The notes: generated from the sequence alone by a model not told the origin. A DNA stretch of 64,000 nt from Flammula alnicola (GCA_015499995.1 JADNRV010000016.1:434001-498000), one strand, 5' to 3'; positions 34,750 to 48,237 are shown, counted from the stretch's first letter. A program made the numbers and translations.

Positions 34750-35558
34750 CAAGTCATTTAATTCGGGACGCTTACGCTGACTAACGATCGTGGGGCTTCG
34801 CACCTCACCCTGGACTCAACGACGCAGTGCTTCCCACCAATGAACAATATTTGTATCACCGCCATTAAACCACGAACACGGGTCCTATTATCGGCCATAT
34901 ATACTTACATATGTATAAGCGTCTACCTTACACCCCTTAACTTACTATCGCCTTTCCTTCGCAATAGTGCGAAATCCAGGCTCTTTATTTTACTCTGCCG
35001 CGTGGATGCTCTTTATTCCCCCCGCAATAGCGTCGGGTTCTCGTTCCCTGTTGTCTTGTTCCCGCAGCCGTGTGTCGTTGAAAGGTAACTTCCATCAACA
35101 CCTAATTGCGAGATTTACGGCCTTGAGTACCTGAAGATCCACGCGTTACTGACTTACAAACCAGCGAGGCGAGGCGACTGGCCAAACCGTGACATATCAA
35201 AATCCATATCCACGTAAGTCACTAAGTGGAAACTACCGATTGTACCAGATAAACATCGCAATCTTGTTGCATCCGAACCATCAGGCTGCTAAGTTAAAAG
35301 TAGCCGCTGTGGACGGCGTTTGAGGCCAGTTGGCCCTGTGTGGTGGCTTGATTATCGTGATAATTGATTCGTGCCACTTGGGATCCAACTTTTCATTCGG
35401 TATCTACTACCTCATTGTCACTGTGTACTTTCAGCCCAATCATGTCATTTAATTAAACCGCTTATATGTTTGTTATGCACCATGCGTTCTCGGCTAGGAA
35501 AACCAGATATGCTCGTTTTCGGTTGGAAAGGTTAATCTTGCAATGGGCAACTTTCGAA
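34750..35558. other. Intergenic region (convergent 3' ends)
   Basis: About 800 bp between the bZIP stop and the uracil-DNA glycosylase stop. It presumably contains the bZIP 3' UTR. No other feature is supported. Confidence 0.45.
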
Positions 35559-37244
35559 TTACTTGAGATGGTCTTGATCAAGAGAGCACCAATCAACTTG
35601 ACTCTCGGCGCCGTAACGCTGCTCGAGCCATCGATTAGCGGCCTTGAAATGCCCGTTACCCAAAAATCCCTTATTCGCGGAAAATGGCGAGGGGTGCTGT
35701 GGTTAAATACATATTTGTCCGGGTCAGTAACATGACCTCAATCGAAAAAATCGCAAGCCACGTACAGCACTAGTGAGAATGAGATGCTTTTTCTGGGATA
35801 GTGGAAAAGTCGACTGCGATTAGTTGATGTTTCAATAAAAAAGACAGACAGGTGACCTTGTCCAGCCTGGCAACCCTCTTTGCCGCAGAGGCACCCCATG
35901 CGAAGAAAACAACTCCTCGGCCGAAACCACTACCGCCGCCTCCGCTACCCCCACTTGGAAGGTTCGCTCCGCCATACTTGTCCACCATGTCAAGGACGCA
36001 GTCTGTAAATTGCTCCCATCCTCTGTCCGCATGCGAGTTCGGAACACCCTCTCGCACGGTTAAACAAGCATTTAACATGAGGACACCATTATTCGCCCAA
36101 CCTGAAAGGTTCCTACGAATAATAGGACAATGAATACGGATTTCGACGCTTAAGGAACCAACGAAAATTCACCCGTGGTTAGGCACCTTAAATTCGGGAT
36201 ATTCCGCTTTTAGTTCTGCACAAATCTTTGGGATTATGAAGTCAGCCAGTTGTTGTGGTCATCACACTTTCATAACTCTGTAACCGCGGCCAAAGACTTG
36301 ACGGTAATTAATGAAACACTAACATTTCTTAGAGAAGGAGGAATGGTGACGCCAACGGGAACGGAGAAACAGAGTCCTAGTCCAGCGGAGTGTGATGAGC
36401 AAATGTGTGGCCGGTATGTGGGAAACATAAATGTGATCCGTACCGTGAGCTTGACCCCGACCATGATATGGATCTGAATTGAGGGACGCAAATCTCCATA
36501 AGTCTCGCGGGAAGTGAAAACCTCATTGAAAAGAGAGACCTTGTCCCAATATCACCACCTTAATTTTCCCCAAAGGAGTATTTGACCAGGAATATATGTT
36601 TTTCGCTGAAAGGATATTATTAAAGTGGGCGAAATTTCGATGAAAACAAGTTGACTTGCGTGCAGGGTACACCCTGAGTGTCGGAGGAGTATCCTCGATG
36701 CCTTGCACGCCTTCTTTCCACAGAAACTGTTTCAAGGAGAGGAAATATGGCTTTCTGATCTCGTCCTTCAGCACCTTCAGCCTATGCGAGAGCACGTTGT
36801 CAATGACCATATACATCAGCACTAGGCAAGCATGTTCATAGTCCGAAGCGTTGCTTACCAAACCTTCCCCATCACTTCGCACTCAAGTTGAAGAAGACGC
36901 TTTTCCTCTTCGGACAGTGACTCTTGATAAGCGCTCAGCGAAAATGGAATCGCATTCAGTTTTTGAAGACCAGAAGTAGTTGCATGCCATGTGGTAACAG
37001 TAGCGTTCGACTTGACACTAGACGTGGAGCCTCCAGAATGCTTTAAACGAGGAGAGGAACGTGAAAACATGACTTTCTTGCCCTGTGGGCCCGAAAACAT
37101 GTCCACGATAGTACGTTGACGTTTTTCTGGAGAAGACTTCTTGTCAGACAACTGTGTCGCCTCGTCTTCGTCTGGCCTTCGACGTTTGGCGCTGAAGCTG
37201 CTGTCCACATCTCCCAGATAGACCATGTTATCTGATTCCGCCAT
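35559..37244 (-). CDS. UNG1: Uracil-DNA glycosylase (UNG family 1)
   Basis: Removes uracil from DNA in base-excision repair. Start ATG 37244 ([17 protein letters not shown]). The disordered N-terminus carries a nuclear-type basic cluster and a PCNA-binding-like box, [10 protein letters not shown]. The catalytic part runs from [14 protein letters not shown] through [17 protein letters not shown] (water-activating Asp and Tyr of GQDPYHG, split by introns near 36470 and 36400), [17 protein letters not shown], and [20 protein letters not shown], to [17 protein letters not shown] (the Leu-intercalation loop with the catalytic His). It ends DQDHLK-TAA at 35559. A Gly-rich insert ([16 protein letters not shown]) precedes VVFFAWG, unusual but compatible with a surface loop. 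About eight introns. Confidence 0.95.
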
Positions 37245-37665
37245 GCTCCAGACAAAAGACACGTCTGCAGAAATTGCGACGCGAAAAGAGGAGGATGAAA
37301 GAGAGTTGACGCGCCAACCCTGGTGTGAACACTACGTTCATTACATTGCCAGCGGCTAAGCCAGGGCTAACTTGATTGCTATTTTTAGGTGGTGTAAAAA
37401 AACTCAAAAGGAAACAAATTCACGTGATATGTTATCGTGTCATACTGCTGAGGCCAGTACTCTCGGCGGCCAACGTAGATTCTTGGTTCGCCCCTCGCAG
37501 TCTCACTTACACTCATTCCACCAACGCCGCACAGAGCGCCGTTGCCTCAACTTTGACCAGGTTTCCCCTTCGCTTCCTTCAAACTGCCTCGCTCACATTC
37601 ATCACCTTCACCACCCGCGTCCAAGCAGGCTTCAGGACGTAGCGACAACCGCAAACATCCACAAA
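37245..37665. promoter_or_regulatory. Divergent promoter region of the UNG1 and dolichol kinase genes
   Basis: 421 bp between divergent start codons. It has a CT-rich leader before the dolichol kinase ATG and no clear TATA box. Assigned from position. Confidence 0.45.
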
Positions 37666-40600
37666 ATGGGCAAAGGTTCCGTAGGCGGCTGGGGTCCGGA
37701 GTTGTAGATGCGAGCGAGAAAGCTAATGTGGTGGATTGGAGCACAAGTTATCACGCTGGATCATCCAGGTACGCTGCCGAATATCTGACAGAATGCTCGC
37801 AGGTTTTTACCACGTCGCGTTAGTTCCGGATCGAGATGTAGCTCGGATGACGAGAGCGATGACGATCTGCCTACTGACCTTCGTGGTCGAGCGTACTCGG
37901 CAAAAAGGCCACACAATGGGGACACCGGGACGAGATACAAAGCATCTTCGACGAGGAAAAAGAGCCCGCACGGAAACTCATCTGGCGATTCTACTGCCAC
38001 TGCTACCGCAAAAGGCCCTCATAAGCGCACATCCTTCACTCGATCGCGTTCACCCGCTGTGCTACGGGCCCCGATGACTATGAAATCTCTCCATAGACAT
38101 TTGTCTCCGTCTGTTGCTCGAAATCCTCGCCAAATATCCGTACTACCCAGCCCCAAAAACTTCCTATCCGCAGAGTCTCGCCTCCGAATACGCCTTCCAT
38201 TTTCCTCCTTGACTTGGACGTTTGCTATAGATACCAGAAAGCTAGGCGAATCCATGCTACTACTAGTTTCTCTACTCTGCGCAACGTATTGCATCACGAG
38301 ATATCCTGCTCCGAACATACCATTCATCGCTAGCCCTGATACTCATAATTGGCTCGCTTTCGGTAATTATGCTTCTTGGTCTCTTTGCGACTTTCAGTGA
38401 TGTTAATGCTAATCGTTGCTGTGTTTTAGAGCTCCATATACTCTCCGCGGCTTCTTTCTTATATATAATCTGGACCCACAGTACATTATCAAGTATTCAC
38501 AACGCGCCATCCAAACCTAAAGCCCCTGTATCAATAATCTCATCATCATCCGCCTCTCTTCCAATGCGCCCAGGCTCGCCGCGCCTGCCCGAAGGCAACC
38601 GGCGCCATCCATCTCCAGCCGTTTGGGGCAAAAGCGACTTTGGATACGTATGGATGTCCGTTCCAAAAAACTATCGGTGCGTCCCAATGCCTTTCAACCC
38701 AGTTACCGAGTTGACTGTCATGTAATCCCGTCAGTGCGTCGCGCGACGACGGTATATTCACCGGCCTCCTCCTCGGGCCGCTCATAGCCTCCGCGCTTCT
38801 GTTCTCCTCGATTAAGCAGGTATCGTCCTTCTCAGACCACCTTCCGGAGGGATGGCTGATTGAACCGCCTGTGAAACTGCAACATGCGCAAGGGGGCTTA
38901 GGAGGCTTGGAGGCGGCGCAGGCGGTTTTGTTGTCCCGTTACAGTCTGCTGGAGCTGAGCACGTTTTGCGCGGCGATTTTGCTCTTCCATGTGTGCGCGT
39001 CGTGGTGGATAGAGTATCGCGCGTGCAAGGAGGGCAGCAAACCTGAAGGCGAACGCTCTTCTGTCCCGCGCAGCGAGGGTCGCCGGTCGTTATACTACGT
39101 GCTCTTCACTCTGGCCACGAGCGTGATAATGATCGGTCTCAAAATCGTGCTACGGATTTATGATGTTAATTTATGGAAATGTGAGTCAAACGAACTTTTT
39201 GACGAGGCCTTTTGAAATTGTGGCTGACCTTTTTGGTTTGGTTCATCTAAGATTTAAACCTATTCGAAGTGGTCATTGCATCTCTATTTTATCAGTTCAC
39301 GCTCTATGTGGCACTTCGTTTGGCGCATGGCGGGTTTACGCTCGGTGAGCTTGGCTTGGTGTGCTTCGGAGGTACTGCCCTCTGCCTTGAATTTCTCAAC
39401 ATCACTATCGCCAGGGTGCGCTTATTTTTTTTTCTCGCTATACGAGCGACATCTGGAAGTTGATTTTCTTGAGATATAGATCTGGCCCATTACTACACCC
39501 TACATTCGAACGTACCGCCTACCCACACCTCTCCTCATCTTCCAAATAGCCCTCATCGTAGGCTCATTTCTCGTGGGCTTCCTGCTCTCTCCCTTCCTCG
39601 TTCTGTCGCGGAACAATGCGCAGCGTCCTGTGCACCGTCTGCGCTTCCCTCAAGAGAAAGAAAGGAAGCGACGGTACTATGCGCTTTGTTTCTACGTCGG
39701 GAGTCTCCTTATCATCGGGACGCTGATTGGCCTCTGGACGCGGTGGTGTTTGGGCAACCGTGATCCGTGGCTCTGGGTCATCTTCCGCATCGTCGAAGGC
39801 AAGAAGAAGTGGACGCGCCCCGCACTGCTTTCCTATTGGGCGCTGTTGTGCATTATCAGCGTGGCGGGGTGGAATCGGCAGCTGGCGCGGTCGCGTCGTT
39901 TCCAACGGCCGAGGAATGCGACGCCTACCGTTGAGCCTCCTGCGGGTTCGAGCAATACTGCTATTATTGCTGCTGCTACGGAGTCGGCGCCCCCAATGGG
40001 TTCGGCGGTTGAGAGCAGCGGGTTGGGGATGACGTTCCCGACGTCGTTCCCAAATATGCCTAACGGCGCGCATATGTCGATGGTGGCGACGGATTTGTTG
40101 GATGCGGCGGATAAGCATGTGCCGACGCTGGGGCTGAACGCGCGACGCAAGTTTTTCCACGGGCTTGCGGTGGTCATGTTCGTCCCTGGGGTCGCCGTTG
40201 ATGTCAGTACCCCCCTTCTTTCATCTCATCCGCCCAGAATTAAGTCCGAGAAATTAACTTTTGATTTTTATTTGCAGCCTGCGTTTACGCATCTGTCCTT
40301 CAGTGCCGCGTTTGCATTGTTCACGTTTGCGGAATATGTTCGATATTTTGCGATTTATCCGTTTGGGGCGTCCCTCCATTTGTTCATGAACGAGTTCCTA
40401 GATCACAGGGACAGTGGGACGGCGATTTTGAGTCACTTTTATCTGCTTACTGGCTGTGCGGGGTCTCTTTGGCTGGAGGGGTGAGTTGTCCCCTATTTTG
40501 TTTTCTCCGTTTTTCCGAGCGAAGCGCTGATCATTTGTGTTTTTATATAAAGGCCGAGTCGACTGTTACAGTTTACTGGGATCCTGACCCTTGGACTCGG

Positions 40601-41021
40601 TGATGCAGCGGTTAGTTGTTATTTTTTACAATGCTTTTTGGTTCACGTGGCTCCACGGATTTGGACACTGATTTTTTTTTTGGGGGACAGGCTTCTATCG
40701 TTGGCAGAAGATTGGGTATCCATCGATGGTCGCCCACGACCTCGAAAACCCTAGAAGGAAGTCTGGCTTTTGTTCTCTCCATTCTCACTGCGGCTCTCCT
40801 TCTTCGTCTCGTTGGTTTCGTGGAGCCTTTTTCGGTATGTAGTTTTTCTTTCTTTGTGATCGGCTGGGTTCAAGTGTTAATGGGACCGGGTAACTGTCTA
40901 GAATGCCCGCTACTTGTCGGTCGTGGTCATCTCGGCGATTTTGGAGGCGCTGTCGGACCAGAACGACAATTTGACCCTGCCGCTTTATATGTGGAGTATG
41001 ATGGTCATCGCAGAGGTATAG
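37666..41021 (+). CDS. SEC59: Dolichol kinase (Sec59/DOLK), one apparent frameshift near the N-terminus
   Basis: ER membrane enzyme making dolichyl phosphate from dolichol and CTP for N-glycosylation, O-mannosylation and GPI anchors. Many transmembrane helices are visible (for example LLELSTFCAAILLFHVCASW, ALIVGSFLVGFLLSPFLVLS and YALCFYVGSLLIIGTLIGLW). The C-terminal CTP-binding part has LGLNARRKFFHGLAVVMFVP, ILTLGLGDAAASIVGRRLG and SKTLEGSLAFVLS; the stop is TAG at 41019. The N-terminus is a hydrophilic cytosolic extension (SGSRCSSDDESDDDLPTDLRGR). The proposed start ATG 37666 (MGKGSVGGWG) needs one extra G in the GGGG run near 37,692 to continue into SGVVDASEKANVVDW; a later start is possible. 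Downstream of a CBL-like clean region, no other frame break was seen. Eight or more introns. Confidence 0.93.
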
Positions 41022-41230
41022 GATACGTAGTGGCAGAGCCTAGACAGATAAAAATGGATCACCTGGTGATGAGTTTAAGCTGAGGGTGAGAGAGTACGAC
41101 GTCATTGTTCCCACGGTGCGGGATAAGCCGAATTTGGCTAATAATATGGGAGTGGAGTGTTGGCAATTGGTGTTCGCTCTGCTCATGTCCGCTTCTCTCT
41201 TACACTGTTAACATCAATTATCGTCCGCTC

Positions 41231-44200
41231 ATGCCACAGCTGGATGGTTCGTCCTCCCAGTCCCCAATACAATCCTCTTCCCATCCCGCCCTCAACCCAT
41301 CCTCCCACTCTGAGCGCCCCCACATATCTGGCTATATGATCCAACAGCGCTCGTCATATCGCAAACAAGCTCGTCCTTCCACCGCCCCAGCTGCCCCTAG
41401 AGAACATTCCGCTCTTCTTCCTTCGATACCTCCAACTCGAGCTTATCACTATGCTTCGGAAAACGACCGGATCATCGACAATCCCTCCGACGCTAAATAT
41501 GTTGGAGGCGAAAGTGTTCACCCGATGCAGACGGTGCTGGAGGACGATCCAGATACTCCTGGGGCATTGAATCTTGGTGCGTTCTAGAATTCCTTTCACG
41601 ATCGTAAAATAAATTGTTCATGATGTAATGCCTATGCAGACGAGTCATTCCAGGCGGATGCCTCCTCCTTGTCCCAAGGGAATGATTTGCTCACCCCAAC
41701 CGGCGACAGAGCCTTCATGTTTGCCTCGTCAGACTGCGACTGGGCCACATTTATCACAGCCTACGCTGCAGGTCGCTGGGACCCCCACAGGACTCCTAAT
41801 CCTCCTCGTTCGTGTCAGCAAATCGTCGCAGACTCGTACCGCTACCCAGGTTATGAAACCTCAAAGTCCAAAGACTTTGACATTTCCGTCGAAAATCCAT
41901 CTCCGTCTCCTCTCTCTGGCTCTCTATATACTCCTGCTACTACTCGTGAAAACAAATCGACAACGTCCCAAACAAAAGTGGACCATCGGCCTCCTTTGAT
42001 ACCTCCTTTACCCCCTGCATTGACCGGACTATCAATTACAGCAACGGGCCCCATGAAAACCCATCATACCCTTCCTCTCCGCCTGGCCCTACCTACTCAT
42101 CGCTTCCGGAATTCCTTCTCCTCTGGATCATCCAACTCCCCTGCAAATCAACCCCCTGCAAATCAATCTCCATCCTCCACCTCCGACGTCCACGCAACCG
42201 TGGCGACAATGCGCTGGGCAGCTGCTCGTGTCGATATATCTCCTTTAGCGCTTCCGTCCCCGGAACACGAGCTTACGGACCCCATGCGGGGCGTTATGGC
42301 GACTGTTCCCGGCTCGCATCCACAAGAATCCAGCTCTATGCCTGACACTCCTGGCAGCACTCGGAAATCGCGGCTGAGTGGTTTCTGGGAAGGCACTACT
42401 GACGTCCATGATGTTGGATCACCTCATGTTATGGGGAAAATGCAAATGGCGACTATCACGGGTAGCCGAACCGAGCCTGTTGTCACTATTAACGCTGTAG
42501 AGTCGGACCGTCACAGTTCAGAACCGTTGGATGCTGTGGAGGTCCATTCACCGCCGCATCCAGATCCCACGGTGCCACTGTCGCTCTTGGCGTCTGCACC
42601 ACCGGCCTCTGCTCCATCGTTCAGCGCCTACCATAGCCGCTCGATCGTCGCCACAGACTATTTTGGCGATGTCTCGAGCCCCCCAGTGCAGGCCGACGCC
42701 AATCTGCAAGAGCCGTCCTCCTCTGTCCCTCTTCCTACTCCTCCGTCGCCGCCACCGCTACCTCAGCCCCCCGTCCTCCGGCGCAACGATGACTCGATGC
42801 CAGAAATCGGCACCGTCTCGGTGCCTGCCCTGCCCAGGCGCCTGTGTCTGACGCGCCAGACCTCGGCGCCACTCCCGAAATCGACGGCCCAGCACGAGCC
42901 GCGGTACCCTGGCGGCCGGGCGCCGTCCGAGAGCATCGCGTCGATCAAGCTCGGGCGCGCGGCGAAGGAGGAGCGCATGTTTGGCGAGCTGGGGTATTTG
43001 GCTCCGCCGTATCCGCCTGATGAGCTGGAGAGGAGGAGGGCGATGTATAAGTAAGCCTTGTTTTTTTTGCTTGGTGCCTTTTTTTTTTTGTTGGGTTTTG
43101 GTTGACAGTTGTCTGATTTGCTTTACTTTTTTGTTTTGTTTCGTAGGTTTAATATATGGAATACGGGTCCGGATATGAGCTTTGACCGAATAGCCCATTT
43201 GGCGAAGCTGGTGTTTAGCACGAAGGGGGTCGTGATTTCGTTGATTGACGGCCATGAGCAGTAAGTGTTTTGTCTAGTTTTGTCTTTGTCTATGAGACTG
43301 AGCAGCCGACCTTTTTTTTTTTCCTTGGTGATGTTTGATGTTTAGGTGGTTTAAATCAGAATGTGAGTGAACTCATAGCCAATATATGTTCTTGGATGCT
43401 TGACTTATTCTTCAGGGGGCCTGAAAACATCCAGCTGCGCAAGAGCTTACTCGCTTTGTGGGCATGCGATATTGCAACGGTGAGTGCCTTTCCATATCCA
43501 ACGACATCTCTCTTTATTTATGAAACTAATTCGTAGTGACGACGAACCGATGGTGATATTGAACACGTTGAAGGATTGGCGGTTTGCCAAGAATGTGTGT
43601 TTCCTCTTCTTTTGACATTTAAGATCGTCGATCTCTTATAATAATCATGTCACATTCCCAGCCGTTGGTGACTGGGGCTCCGCATATACGCTTCTATGCT
43701 GGAGCTCCTCTGCGTACGCAGGATGGCTTCAATATTGGCTCGTCAGTTTTTTTTGGGTGTCCTTGGTGGTTTGACGCTGTTGGCTAAACTTTTTTGGGTG
43801 GCATTTAGGCTTGCGGTTATTGACGACCAACCGCGCGACGAGTTCTCACCGCGGCAACGACACACGCTCAAGGAATTTGCGGTTAGTTTTATTACCGTTT
43901 TTGGAAACTCAAGGCTTGATGTATCGGATGATAGGCCATCGCGATGCGCGAGATGGAACTGTGGCGCGACAAGGTGTGTTGGATATTTGGTGTTGAGTTG
44001 CATAGTTGTCTGATGTCGATATTGCGAAGATTCAACTTCGAATTCGAGATCGCATTCAGAACTCGGTAAAGCTTGATTTCTGCGCGTATTTTTGTCTTGA
44101 GATACTCATACTTATTATTTTCTTGCTTTTCAGATGGAACAATTCAGTCGCGAGTGCTTGGAAATCGATACCGAATTGCACAACTTTGAGCGACCGGACT

Positions 44201-47200
44201 TCATCGTCGGTTCCTCCATGGACAAGGTATACGACCGCGCCGCCAAATTAGTCAAACGCACACTCGACGTCGAGGGCGTCATCGTCATGGACGTGTCGCA
44301 CTGCGAGGTGCTGGAATCGATGAGCGCGGAAGGCAGTGTCTCTGTTACGATGCACCACGGTGATCGGGGGGCGGAGATGACCAGCCGGCAGCTGACGACG
44401 GATGAATACCATAAACTCAACACGTTCTTTGAGAAGTATCCGGAGGGGCGCATCTCCGAGGGCATTATTCCGCCTAGTTTCAAGCCTTTTTTGCCGACGC
44501 ATGTTCAGTATGCCTTGAGTGAGTTTGGGCGTTTATTTTTTGCGTACGCGACGTCTGATTTTGGGCCATCTTTCTAGTGGTACCCATTTTCAATATTGAC
44601 AAACGGCCTTTTGCTCTGCTCTGCGCGTATAATGCACAAGACCACGCAAAGCGATTCGTAAGTCCTTGGTGTATTTTGATTATGCCTCGGTGTTGACGTA
44701 TGCTTTGCGACAGCTGGAAGGACACGAGTTGTCTTATTTGCGGGCTATCGGTGCGTTATAAAATTGTGGAAGCTGTTACAACTCGTTGACTTATATTTTC
44801 CCTAGGTGTCATTATTTTATCTGCTGTGCTCAAGAGACGGATGATCCTTGCTGACAAAGCAAAAGGGCTTTTCATCTCAAAGTGAGTTGCTCGACAGTCG
44901 TCAACTAAGCACATTCATCTCATACGTCGATGTTTTAGTATTTCGCATGAGCTACGGACACCGTTACACGGGGTTTGTGGCATCACACATGATATTTATC
45001 CTTTCATTTTTAACCGAGATATAGATACTGGCTGCTGCTGAACTGCTGAGCGAGAGCCCTCTCAATCATTCCCAGACATCCTTCTTGCAGACCGTACAAG
45101 CCTGTGGGACTTCGCTCGTGGAAACCGTTAACCATGTCCTTGATTTTACCAAGCTCAGCGGCAACAGCAAAGGCGGTGGTGTGGAGAATGTTATTATCCC
45201 TACTACGTTCGTGTTTTTTTTTCCTGCTCGTTTATTTCTGTTCTGGTTTGTTGATGGGTTTTGCAACTAAATGAATATTTAGTGTTGACTTGATGCAGCT
45301 CGTCGAAGAGGCGATTGACGGTTGTTGGATAGGACATCGCGCACGTACGGCTATTATGGACGACTCTGGAATTGGGAGTGTGTACTCGCCTCCAACGCAA
45401 GACGAGGGGTCGCCGGTCGCCACTCGTAGAAAGCATGTTGAGACTGTTGTTGACATCGGTTACCGCCAGGAGGTATGTTTGAAGTTTTAAGATGGATCGA
45501 GTCTTTTTTTTTTTTTTTTTTTTTTTGATAGAGAGAGGCGCTTACCTTGTTTTTCTAGGGATGGAACCTGAAATGTGAGAAGGGTGGCATTCGGCGTGTC
45601 CTGATGAACCTTTTCGGCAATAGTTTGAAGTTCACGTCGGTAGGCTTTTATGATGATATTTTCGCTATGGAAAACATTCTGAGTATATATTTTAGGATGG
45701 TTATGTTCATGTCTTGTTGCGCCAGTTACCCGCTGCAGAAGACGATCCTCCAAACAAGGTCAGGGTGGAATTGGCAGTTTTTGATACTGGAAAGGTAAAT
45801 GAAGGCCCGCCTTTCAATTGATGCACAGTGTTGATAATTTTGATGTAGGGTATCAGCCAAAATTTCCTGAAGGTCGGACAAACTTCATTAAATCGAGTTC
45901 ATTTTCTTAACTGGTGACCTTATCTTAGAACCAACTCTTCCATCCATTTTCGCAAGAAAACCCTCTCCAAACAGGTACCGGACTCGGCCTGGCGATCGTC
46001 AGCAGCATTGTTACTTCTGAAAACGTGGGCGGCAAAGTCGATGTATGGAGCGAAGAAGGTGTTGGGACAGAGATCAAAGTTACCTTCCCTGCTGAAATTC
46101 CAGAGATCGATCACAAATTGCATGCCCCAGAGATGGAACCCTTCCGAGTCGACGAATCCGATACTCTTCCAACCGTGTCGTTGATTGGTTTCTCGAATCC
46201 ACACAAGGGTATTCAACTTCTGAACGAGGTTCTTCGCACATACCTCACATCCTGGTGGGGTTTCCAAATTGTGGATGATGGTGACATTGTCATCCTCAAC
46301 GATGATCCAGCCCCGGTCGTCGCAGCTACGGAACGCCACGACACCAGCCGAAGCTTCATCATCCTCTCTGCAGCCCGAGGAAATCCTACGATAATGGCGA
46401 TCGCCAGCGAACATGAGCGTATTGGCGGATTCTGTCGCATACTCTACAAGCCAGGCGGTCCTTCTCGACTTCGCGTGATCCTGAAGCTTAGCGTCCATGC
46501 ACTCAAAATCGGCAGATCTCGAGGAGCATCGTTGCCAGGTTCTGTGAATGGTGATTCAGTTCAAGAGTCCGTCGACAGCAATATCCCGGAGAGGTCTGTG
46601 TCCGGATCGAGCATCCCTCGTCGCAACTCTGTAGAGACTCCTTCTCGATCACATACCTACCCTCATCGCCCTGGTATGGGACCGCGCTCCACGACGGCCA
46701 ATCCAGTTCCTTTGAAGTGGCGGCTTCTGCCCACTTCAGAATCGGGCGAGGTACCTGATCCGGACACCACTGTGCCGACGATAGTTCTAGGTTCCGGCGG
46801 AACGTTACTCAAGTCATCTGTCGGCTCTCTTGGCCCCGAGTCCCTTTTCCGAGTGTTGGTTGTGGAAGACAACAGCATTCTTCGAAACTTACTGTAGGCT
46901 TTATTACGCATTCCAGATCTACTACAGGCTCTGATCTGCTTCTTTTCAGGACCAAATGGCTCTCAAATAAAGTGAATGGCTTTTTCAAGTCCCAGGAACT
47001 ATTCATGGCTTACGCTTTATCAGGGCTACTCCTTCCGCGCTGCTGTGGATGGACGCGACGGTGTTAACGTATTTGAAGAGGAAGGGCCATTTAAGTGCGC
47101 TTCAGTTATCATCCTCCAGATGTTTTGTTGACTTTCTCTCAGTGTTATTCTCTTGGATCTCTCGATGCCTGTACTTGACGGTACGTATTCATCGCAGACC

Positions 47201-47499
47201 TATCCCCGTCACGATCTCACAACTTGGACAGGCGTCGGCGCCACAATGGAGATACGCCGAATAGAGGCAAACCTAGCAAAGGATTCTCCAGACTTCCGAC
47301 CATCTCGTATTTTGGCACTGACAGGAATGTCCTCCTTGGAAGACAAAAGGCGCGCTTTCGACGCAGGGGTCGATGGATAGTGGGTTTTCTTTTCCTGCCT
47401 TTCTCTGAATTTTTGTTGACGTGGGTGTATCCAAGCCTTGTCAAGCCAGTCGCCTTCAAAACGTTAGACGACATGTTCCACAAGTTGGGGGGATCATAA
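41231..47499 (+). CDS. Hybrid sensor histidine kinase with GAF domain (two-component phosphorelay)
   Basis: Cytosolic hybrid kinase that passes phosphate His-Asp to an Ypd1-type transfer protein. Start ATG 41231 ([17 protein letters not shown]). About 600 disordered Ser/Pro-rich residues come first. A GAF domain follows ([71 protein letters not shown]), then a second GAF-like part ([20 protein letters not shown]). The HisKA domain has the phospho-His in [10 protein letters not shown] (codon 44946-44948). The ATPase domain shows [13 protein letters not shown] (N box), VFDTGKGIS (G1) and [11 protein letters not shown] (G2). The receiver has [11 protein letters not shown], the phospho-Asp in VILLDLSMP and the Lys in DGYLVKP. 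It ends LGGS-TAA. No transmembrane helix. More than twenty exons; all joins tested are in frame. Confidence 0.93.
45504..45526. repeat. Poly-T tract in an intron of the histidine kinase gene
   Basis: A run of about 22 T residues inside the intron between VDIGYRQE and GWNLKCEKG. Length polymorphism and sequencing errors are likely here. Confidence 0.8.
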
Positions 47500-48237
47500 C
47501 ACTCGTTGAAGCCATCTTTCGGCCCTCTTGGATATCCTTGCCTGACAGATGGTATTGTCCCTCTAATCTTTGAATCGATGGCTAACTTTGTATTACTGGA
47601 TCCTTACCCCTTTCTCCTTCCCATCTTTGCATCGCATCTAGCAGTTGTCCAGGTATTCATCCGCATTATCTTATGTTATGATGCTTTCGCTTTTGCATCT
47701 ACCAAGCGCGTTCTGTTTGAATCGACACTGTCTTTTCCATCGCTCCTCATGTTAATCAGATGGGTAGCAAATCCTAGTCCTCTCTCGTGTAATATATGAA
47801 CTTCATAAGAAATAGCTCTGTGGAGCCCAAGACCTGTATGCATCATATAGATATCACACATGTGTAATGCCACATTGACAGTAATGGTTAGTAAATATGC
47901 TTCGGACGGTAAGTAAGTACATTGGTGTAATGTAATGACAGGTATATATTCTAACAGATCATTACGAGCCATTTGCCAAGCTGCAATGGCGCGAAAAAGA
48001 ATGTTCCTCGTGAGTGGTAGATCCGCGTGGACCTTTTTGTGTTGTGCAGTCTAAAAATACAACAAACAATAATTTTTCTTCCAGCCTTCACTTCCTTCTA
48101 TTTTGCTTTTTAGTCCGCTTCGAGACTTGACGATGAGAAGGGACTGCGCGATATGCATGGGGCTCGTTGGTCCAGCCGTCTAATCCAATCAGCCAACGCG
48201 AATTGACGGATGACGACAGAGCGCGGGAACGAGGTTT
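47500..48237. other. Intergenic region (convergent 3' ends)
   Basis: About 740 bp between the stops of the histidine kinase gene and the intact homocitrate synthase gene. It is AT-rich, with TATATA and ATG-rich stretches. No coding frame of good character. Confidence 0.5.

Noticed and set aside
39564..40160. 198-codon - strand frame rich in Arg/His
   Set aside because: Antisense shadow of the dolichol kinase coding exon, which has clear membrane and CTP-site motifs.
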